From assembly GCA_021399405.1 (NCBI GenBank), contig JAAFKL010000146.1, forward strand, positions 1 through 12,366: a DNA stretch of 12,366 bases, read 5' to 3'. How positions within the stretch are numbered: position 1 is the first letter of the stretch; every line of letters begins with the position of its first letter. This DNA comes from Candidatus Heimdallarchaeota archaeon. Its GTDB lineage: Archaea > Asgardarchaeota > Heimdallarchaeia > Heimdallarchaeales > Kariarchaeaceae. The notes under the pieces are model-generated. The model ran no database searches and was not told where the DNA came from. It was given only the letters and a program-made list of their open reading frames with translations. A program made the position numbers and the translations under genes. This document shows, in pieces, positions 7,724 through 12,366 of the stretch.

Positions 7724-9325
7724 ATGGCTAATTATGATACAATACTAAAAAATGGGTTAATCTATGATGGATCTGGGTTAGATCCATATATAGGCAATGT
7801 AGCAATTAAAGGGGATAAAATTGTAAAAATCGGGCAAGTGGATGGGACTGCAGATGCAGAAATAGATATCACAGGACTCTCTGTTGCACCTGGATTTATT
7901 AATATGTTAAGTTGGTCTGTCGAAAGTTTAATTGAGGACGGTAGAGCTTTAGGTACAATAAAACAAGGGGTTACTCTTGAGGTTATGGGAGAAGGAGTAT
8001 CTTGGGGGCCGTTAAATGATAAATTAAAAGAAGAAATAAGCGAAACTTTTGGTTCACCAATTAAGTATGAGATTCCATGGAATACTCTGGGCGAATATTT
8101 ACAATTTTTGGAAGATAAAGGAATTTCAACAAATATCGCCTCATTTGTTGGTGCGACTACTGTGAGAATGTACGTTCTAGGTCATGAGGATCGAGAACCT
8201 AATGATGATGAATTAGAAAAGATGAAGGATCTTGTAGACATAGCTATGCAAGAAGGTGCAATGGGCGTCGGAACTTCCTTAATTTATCCACCTGCGTTCT
8301 ATGCCTCAACAAAGGAACTAATTGAGCTTTGTAAAGTTGTATCTAAATATGGGGGTATGTATATTAGTCATATTCGAAGTGAGGGAATGAATTTTATGGA
8401 GGCACTAGATGAATTCTTGACTATTGTAAGAGAATCTAAAGTCAAAGGAGAGATTTACCACCTCAAAGCAGCGGGTGAAGTTAATTGGCACAAATTGGAT
8501 CTAGTAATTGAGAAAATTGAGGAAGCTAGATCGGAAGGACTAGAGATTACGACTGATATGTATTGTTACACAGCTGCTGGAACTGGTCTTGATTCCACTC
8601 TTCCTCCTTGGGTCCAAGAAGGTGGTCAAGAAAAATTCTTAGCGCGACTCAAAGACCCCGAAACAAGAGAAAAACTGAAATTACAGATGTTGGAAGTCAC
8701 CAAAGACTGGGAGAACATGTATATAGAAGGAGGACCTGAAAATATTATGATAGAAGCTGTTTCAAAAGAAGAATTGAAGCCACTTTTAGGTAAGAGAATA
8801 TCTGATATCGCAAAATCCAGGGATCAAGACCCTCGGGATACAATAATCGATCTACTAATCCAAGATGAAAAACGAATTGGTGCAATTTATTTCATCATGT
8901 CCGAAGAAAATATTAGGAAAAAGATAGCTCTTCCTTACATGAGCTTTGGTTCAGATGGTGCTTCTATGGCTCCTGAAGGTGTATTTCTAGAAAATAGTGT
9001 TCACCCACGTGAGTACGGTAATTTTGCACGTCTCTTAGGCAAATACGTACGAGATGAGAAAATAATTCCAATGAAAGAAGCGATTCGAAGACTTACCTCA
9101 TTTCCAGCAAACAATCTGGGCTTAAATGATAGGGGTGCCTTAAAACAAGACTACTTTGCTGATGTAGTTGTGTTTGATCCTGAAGAAATCAATGATGCTG
9201 CCACTTTTGAGAAACCTCATCAAATTGCTGTTGGAATGAAGCATGTTTGGGTAAATGGTGCTCAAGTACTAAGTAATGGTGAGCACACCGGGAAATTCCC
9301 AGGTCAATTCATCAAAAGACAATGA
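7724..9325 (+). CDS. N-acyl-D-amino-acid deacylase family amidohydrolase
   Basis: 533 residues from ATG. Typical amidohydrolase start (YDTILKNGLIYDGSG, then VAPGFIN) and end (RGALKQDYFADVVVFDPEEI, closing the small beta sandwich). Family enzymes remove the acyl group from N-acyl-D-amino acids or cut related amide bonds. Metal-site reading: H216 (ISHIRSE), H246 (YHLKAAG) and D411 (GSDGASM) match conserved ligands. The usual HxH after GFID is absent: residues 59-70 read INMLSWSVESLI. The usual bridging Cys (GNCG type) is replaced by E90 in VMGEG. From memory, a subfamily with GFIDMLGQSE and GEG motifs exists, so this looks like a one-metal variant rather than a decayed gene; the rest is well kept. 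The exact substrate cannot be given. There is no signal peptide. It is probably co-expressed with the M1 peptidase upstream, which would suit degradation of peptides or of racemised or D-residue products. Confidence 0.8.
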   Translation: MANYDTILKNGLIYDGSGLDPYIGNVAIKGDKIVKIGQVDGTADAEIDITGLSVAPGFINMLSWSVESLIEDGRALGTIKQGVTLEVMGEGVSWGPLNDKLKEEISETFGSPIKYEIPWNTLGEYLQFLEDKGISTNIASFVGATTVRMYVLGHEDREPNDDELEKMKDLVDIAMQEGAMGVGTSLIYPPAFYASTKELIELCKVVSKYGGMYISHIRSEGMNFMEALDEFLTIVRESKVKGEIYHLKAAGEVNWHKLDLVIEKIEEARSEGLEITTDMYCYTAAGTGLDSTLPPWVQEGGQEKFLARLKDPETREKLKLQMLEVTKDWENMYIEGGPENIMIEAVSKEELKPLLGKRISDIAKSRDQDPRDTIIDLLIQDEKRIGAIYFIMSEENIRKKIALPYMSFGSDGASMAPEGVFLENSVHPREYGNFARLLGKYVRDEKIIPMKEAIRRLTSFPANNLGLNDRGALKQDYFADVVVFDPEEINDAATFEKPHQIAVGMKHVWVNGAQVLSNGEHTGKFPGQFIKRQ

Positions 9326-9391
9326 ATTATAAAGAATGTATATGCACTTCAATAACCTGCAAACAAAGTAAATAACTAACATTACATGAGA

Positions 9392-9401
9392 TTGATATCA
9401 A
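9392..9401. promoter_or_regulatory. Perfect 10-base palindrome upstream of the MerB-like gene
   Basis: TTGATATCAA lies 58 bases ahead of the TTG start, upstream of the AT-rich stretch 9423-9456 that probably holds the core promoter. It could be an operator. Short AT-rich palindromes are common by chance in this background. Confidence 0.25.
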
Positions 9402-9459
9402 AATTTCTGCATCCCCAAATCGATTTATTTAACAAAAATAATTATAATCATATATTAGA

Positions 9460-10071
9460 TTGAAGGTTGAATCAATAAATCCAAACGATCAGCAATTATT
9501 AGATCTTCATCTCAAAGTTTTGGAAAAAGTATTTCTTCAAGAGCCATTTGATCAAATAGAAAAACAATACCAAAAAAATATGACTGACTTAAACTATATT
9601 GAAATTATTAAGAATTCAGGCCATTTGAGCTTTGATGAAAATAATAAATTGATAGGTGCTTATCCGATTTCTCCCTCATCAACAGATTATAAGATCAGTT
9701 TGGAAGGGATAGGCGAAGGTTTCAGTATGTGTGCTGTTGATGCGCTAGGCGTGCCCTACACATTTATGAGAAAAACTATGATAAATACAATTGATAAATC
9801 AACAGGAAAACCTCTAGAAATAGTAATTGATCCGAATACCGAAAATCAAGAGATGCTAAATATTTTTGTTACTTATCAAGATACTCCAGATGAGCTACAA
9901 GGAAGCAAATCTGCAGCAAATGTACAATGTCCAACTATACATTTTTATTCATCGAAAAGTGACATCCCAACGAACCTTCAAATTTGGACCTATTCTCAAG
10001 CATTGGAATATGCAAAAATGAGATTTGGAAGAAAAGAAATGCTCGCAAGAATTCAAAAAATAAGTGATTAG
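9460..10071 (+). CDS. Alkylmercury lyase (MerB)-like protein
   Basis: 203 residues from TTG; an in-frame stop at 9445-9447 limits any extension, and the first internal ATG is at codon 41. The match to organomercurial lyase is by motif: residues 57-70 (SFDENNKLIGAYPI) resemble the MerB strand before the active site, then C91-A-V-D94 (SMCAVDALGVPY) matches Cys96-x-x-Asp99 of E. coli plasmid MerB, and C157 in QCPTIHFYSS matches Cys159. The C-to-C spacing is 66 here and 63 in MerB. These three residues protonate and cleave the carbon-mercury bond in the known enzyme. The structural Cys117 appears replaced by D112. The N-terminal helical part (1-55) is poorly conserved. No merA, merR, merT or merP is nearby, so Hg(II) formed would need handling elsewhere, or the true substrate may not be mercurial. 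It stands 134 bases from the deacylase and ends 8 bases from the convergent reductase gene. Family call is good; organomercury activity is inferred. Confidence 0.75.
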   Translation: MKVESINPNDQQLLDLHLKVLEKVFLQEPFDQIEKQYQKNMTDLNYIEIIKNSGHLSFDENNKLIGAYPISPSSTDYKISLEGIGEGFSMCAVDALGVPYTFMRKTMINTIDKSTGKPLEIVIDPNTENQEMLNIFVTYQDTPDELQGSKSAANVQCPTIHFYSSKSDIPTNLQIWTYSQALEYAKMRFGRKEMLARIQKISD

Positions 10072-10079
10072 ATTTTAAC

Positions 10080-11171
10080 TTAAAATTTTTCTGGACTTCG
10101 AGGGACTATGCCATCAACATTTCGTTCAGAACTGATGAAATTCTTCACCCTATAGTATGGATTACTGTTGTATGCTTTGTCATAATAAGCATCCAATGGG
10201 AATAATTCGTCAATCTGATGAACAACATCGGCTGATAATGTGATATCGACTGCTACGATATTTTCTTCTATTCTATCAGGGCTTCTAGTACTCATGATGG
10301 CAGAGCTAACGTCTAAATTTGATAAAGTCCAAGCATATGCCAGTTGTGAAGGTTTGATATTAAGATCTTTAGCAATTTGGCTGAATTGCATTAACTTCGA
10401 TAAGTCATCTTTATCAAAGGGGCTGCCTCTGCGTTTCATGCCAGTTAATCTTTGTATTTGTTTTTCATCTAGTTCATCAAATCCAGTATTATCATACATA
10501 CCAGTGAGGACTCCATCTGATAAAACTTTGTAAGCCACGATACCTAAATCCCAGCCGTCAATTGTGTAAGGTAGTCCTTGCTCAACTGCACCCCTTGTAT
10601 AGAGATTATATTTGGATTGATCAACGACTGGCCCCTCTAATCCTAATTTCTCAGCAATTCCAAAGGCTCTTTCCAAATCCGCTGAAGGCCAATTCGAGGT
10701 TCCCCAGTGTAATATTTGCCCTCGATCGATGAGATCATTCATTGTTCTTACTGTTTCATCTAATTGAGTTGAATAATCTGGACGGTGCGCATAGAATAAA
10801 TCAACATAATTTGTTTGCAATCTTTCTAGAGAATCAGTAATTGAATCGAACAGATGTTTACGGCTTAATCCTCGATGGTTTGCATGTTTACTCATTGGAA
10901 GGCAAGCTTTGGTTGCAATAACCAATTCAGATCTTTCATAATCTTTAATCGTATTCCCAACAATTGTCTCAGCAGGGCCATATGCACCATATATATCTGC
11001 TGTGTCCAGATAATTAATTCCAACTTCAATTGCTTTTTGTAAACAAATTTTACCATCTTCAGCAGATACTGGATTATCAGTTGCATGGTATTGGGCTCCA
11101 CCAAAGAACATTGTCCCATAACTGATTTCGGAAACAAACATTCCACTGTTACCTAATTTACGAAATTTCAT
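10080..11171 (-). CDS. Aldo/keto reductase, Kv-beta/AKR6-7-like
   Basis: 363 residues from ATG. An (alpha/beta)8 NAD(P)H-dependent oxidoreductase reducing carbonyls to alcohols. The full catalytic tetrad is visible: D56 and Y61 in YLDTADIYG, K88 in VIATKA and H129 in DLFYAHRPD. Strand motifs WGTSNW (156-161) and DQSKYNLYTR (184-193) resemble the potassium-channel beta subunit/AflR-type branch (AKR6/7). STRSPDRIEENI (294-305) is the usual cofactor phosphate-binding and EN segment, which favours NADPH. A C-terminal extension of about 35 residues (DAYYDKAYNSNPYYRV onward), rich in Tyr, is longer than in many AKRs and may cover the active site. The substrate cannot be told from sequence. It has its own TATA-like promoter and lies downstream of the deacetylase gene on the same strand, 88 bases away, so they need not be one operon. 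Confidence 0.9.
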   Translation of the reverse strand: MKFRKLGNSGMFVSEISYGTMFFGGAQYHATDNPVSAEDGKICLQKAIEVGINYLDTADIYGAYGPAETIVGNTIKDYERSELVIATKACLPMSKHANHRGLSRKHLFDSITDSLERLQTNYVDLFYAHRPDYSTQLDETVRTMNDLIDRGQILHWGTSNWPSADLERAFGIAEKLGLEGPVVDQSKYNLYTRGAVEQGLPYTIDGWDLGIVAYKVLSDGVLTGMYDNTGFDELDEKQIQRLTGMKRRGSPFDKDDLSKLMQFSQIAKDLNIKPSQLAYAWTLSNLDVSSAIMSTRSPDRIEENIVAVDITLSADVVHQIDELFPLDAYYDKAYNSNPYYRVKNFISSERNVDGIVPRSPEKF

Positions 11172-11191
11172 GAAATAAAGGTTTTTGGAAT

Positions 11192-11206
11192 AAATATATC
11201 TTTTCC
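11192..11206 (-). promoter_or_regulatory. BRE/TATA promoter of the aldo/keto reductase
   Basis: On the minus strand: GGAAAAG (BRE-like) followed by ATATATTT (11199-11192). The centre of the TATA element is about 25 bases from the ATG at 11171, the usual TATA-to-start distance in archaea, so transcription probably begins at or next to the start codon (leaderless). No Shine-Dalgarno element lies before the ATG, which agrees. Confidence 0.55.
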
Positions 11207-11212
11207 CTTTCC

Positions 11213-11248
11213 GGTCAACTTGTAAATCAAAAATCGATTATTTTGACC
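11213..11248. promoter_or_regulatory. Wide inverted repeat upstream of the reductase promoter
   Basis: GGTCAA (11213-11218) and TTGACC (11243-11248) are perfect inverted 6-mers separated by 24 bases; AATCGATT (11232-11239) inside is itself a palindrome. The block lies directly upstream of the BRE/TATA element, where archaeal activators bind. It could also be a transcript-end structure of the deacetylase gene, whose stop is at 11260-11262. Confidence 0.3.
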
Positions 11249-11259
11249 ACACTGTCTGA

Positions 11260-12261
11260 TTAGAGAAGTCCTCTTAATAATTCCATAAAACAGGCTCCAA
11301 TATCTTCGCTGTAACCACCTTCAAGTATTATCCCTAACTTGTTGAAATTTGATAGATTTTGTCCAATGTTCTGATAATAAGATTGGTTTAGCTCCATTCC
11401 TGCAATTGGATCTTTGTGATAACTATCAAATCCCATACTCACTAATACAATATCGGGATTGTAATTTTCGATGTCGTTGATGGCTTTGAGTAGTGTTTCA
11501 TCATATTTTTCTGAATTTGTTGTATTTGACAAAGGATAGTTAATATTGAAATTTATTCCATCTCCCACTCCGGTTTCATTTTTATCTCCCCAATAATATG
11601 GATAGGCGTCTTTTGCATGCAGTGAGACGTACTGAACTTTAGATGTATCATAGAAAATATCTTGAGTACCATTTCCATGATGATAATCCAAATCGAGAAT
11701 GGATACTGATTTTCCTTTATTAATTGCCTCTTTGGCCGCTATTGCCACATTGTTGAAAAAACAATATCCTCCACCTTTGGAATGCATGGCATGATGTCCT
11801 GGAGGACGACTTAAACCAATTGAGATATTTTCATTACCTAAGATTTGGTTTACACAATCCAAAGCACAAGATGCAGAATGATGAGATGAAGCGAAGGAAT
11901 AAGGAGTAATTGGTGTATCAACCGAGAAGAAATGATATCCAAGTTGAGCTTCAAATAATGAATTTGAATTCGGAGTAATCATTATGTTTTCCGGGGCTAA
12001 TGTCATGGGCACTTGTTCTTCAATATTTGCAGGGAGTGATTTCAAGAATTCAACGTAGCCTTCATCATGCACATTTAATATTTGTTCAAGATCACATAAT
12101 TTAGGTTTCAAGATAGATAGATCGTCATTATTTTCTCTTTTGATTGCTTGTAATATCCAATTTATTCTATCTGGTTTTTCAGGATACTCTCTAAAATCAT
12201 GACCTGAAAATTCATTTTTAGGATTATACTTGAGTTGCTCATCACTAAAGAATATTCTCAC
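11260..12261 (-). CDS. Histone deacetylase / acetylpolyamine amidohydrolase family protein
   Basis: 333 residues from GTG at 12261; no ATG is available near this point and the N-terminus MRIFFSDEQ is typical for the family, followed by HDFREYPEKPDRI. Zinc-dependent removal of acetyl groups from lysine or polyamine amines. Catalytic residues are all present: general acid/base pair H156-H157 in RPPGHHAMH; zinc ligands D192 and H194 in DLDYHHGNGTQ and D279 in SMGFDSYHKDP; transition-state Y317 in LEGGY. The RPPGHHA, GYCFFNN and HHGNGTQ wording is class II HDAC/APAH-like rather than class I. Length is that of a single catalytic domain without extensions. There is no signal peptide, so it acts in the cytoplasm. 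Possible substrates are acetylated chromatin proteins (histones or Alba), metabolic enzymes or acetylpolyamines; sequence alone does not decide. The gene starts 105 bases from the right edge, so its promoter should lie in 12262-12366, where TTAAAAC-type AT-rich sequence is present but no clear TATA box. Confidence 0.88.
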   Translation of the reverse strand: MRIFFSDEQLKYNPKNEFSGHDFREYPEKPDRINWILQAIKRENNDDLSILKPKLCDLEQILNVHDEGYVEFLKSLPANIEEQVPMTLAPENIMITPNSNSLFEAQLGYHFFSVDTPITPYSFASSHHSASCALDCVNQILGNENISIGLSRPPGHHAMHSKGGGYCFFNNVAIAAKEAINKGKSVSILDLDYHHGNGTQDIFYDTSKVQYVSLHAKDAYPYYWGDKNETGVGDGINFNINYPLSNTTNSEKYDETLLKAINDIENYNPDIVLVSMGFDSYHKDPIAGMELNQSYYQNIGQNLSNFNKLGIILEGGYSEDIGACFMELLRGLL

Positions 12262-12366
12262 TATGAAATTTCGCCAAATAATAGTTTTAAGCTTATTGAG
12301 GAATGTAGAAAACTTGACACTAGTTTGTTTTGTAAATTTCAGTATTTGGATAAAATTTGTTCCAAA

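Noticed and set aside
10240..11146. Frames of 97 and 84 codons overlapping the aldo/keto reductase gene
   Set aside because: Both are shadows; the reductase frame holds the complete catalytic tetrad.
12263..12366. Open frame on the plus strand from ATG at 12263 running off the right edge (about 34 codons)
   Set aside because: It begins one base from the deacetylase start on the other strand, leaving no promoter space for either gene. It has no ribosome site and no recognisable motif. It is more likely the deacetylase upstream region.

Overview
The window is AT-rich (roughly two thirds A+T by eye) and looks archaeal. Secreted proteins end in a Ser/Thr-rich stalk, a hydrophobic segment and a short basic tail. 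The gap upstream of the aldo/keto reductase has a TATA/BRE-like element at a distance that suggests a leaderless transcript. Many starts are GTG or TTG. The mix of a chemotaxis receptor, a class II-like histone deacetylase, an M1 peptidase fused to HEAT-like repeats and such surface proteins fits an Asgard archaeon of the Heimdall/Hod type best. That placement is inference; no rRNA or ribosomal protein gene is present to confirm it.

Layout. 1-242: C-terminal end of a methyl-accepting chemotaxis protein (+). 401-1933 (-): secreted, membrane-anchored BNR/sialidase-like beta-propeller. 1934-2217: divergent control region with a 14-bp near-palindrome and an 11-bp direct repeat. 2218-3156 (+): second secreted, anchored protein, probably a jelly-roll fold. 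3293-4978 (+): NosD-like beta-helix ectodomain, one transmembrane helix and an intracellular winged-helix DNA-binding domain in a single chain. 5111-7645 (+): soluble M1 metallopeptidase with a HEAT-like tail and coiled coil. 7724-9325 (+): N-acyl-D-amino-acid deacylase-family amidohydrolase. 9460-10071 (+): alkylmercury lyase (MerB)-like protein. 10080-11171 (-): aldo/keto reductase. 11260-12261 (-): histone deacetylase/acetylpolyamine amidohydrolase family protein.

The left third (401-4978) is a cell-surface block: two anchored extracellular proteins beside a protein built like a one-component transmembrane regulator. A working idea is that this regulator senses an extracellular ligand, perhaps glycan, and controls the surface genes through dyads in the 1934-2217 gap. 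The right two thirds is mainly cytoplasmic enzymes. The M1 peptidase and the deacylase are adjacent, in the same direction and 78 nt apart, and could act together in peptide turnover. The MerB-like gene stands alone, with no other mer gene in view. The reductase and deacetylase genes share a strand, but the reductase seems to have its own promoter.

No tRNA, rRNA, CRISPR array, insertion sequence or integrase was seen. No stretch longer than about 300 bases lacks a gene.
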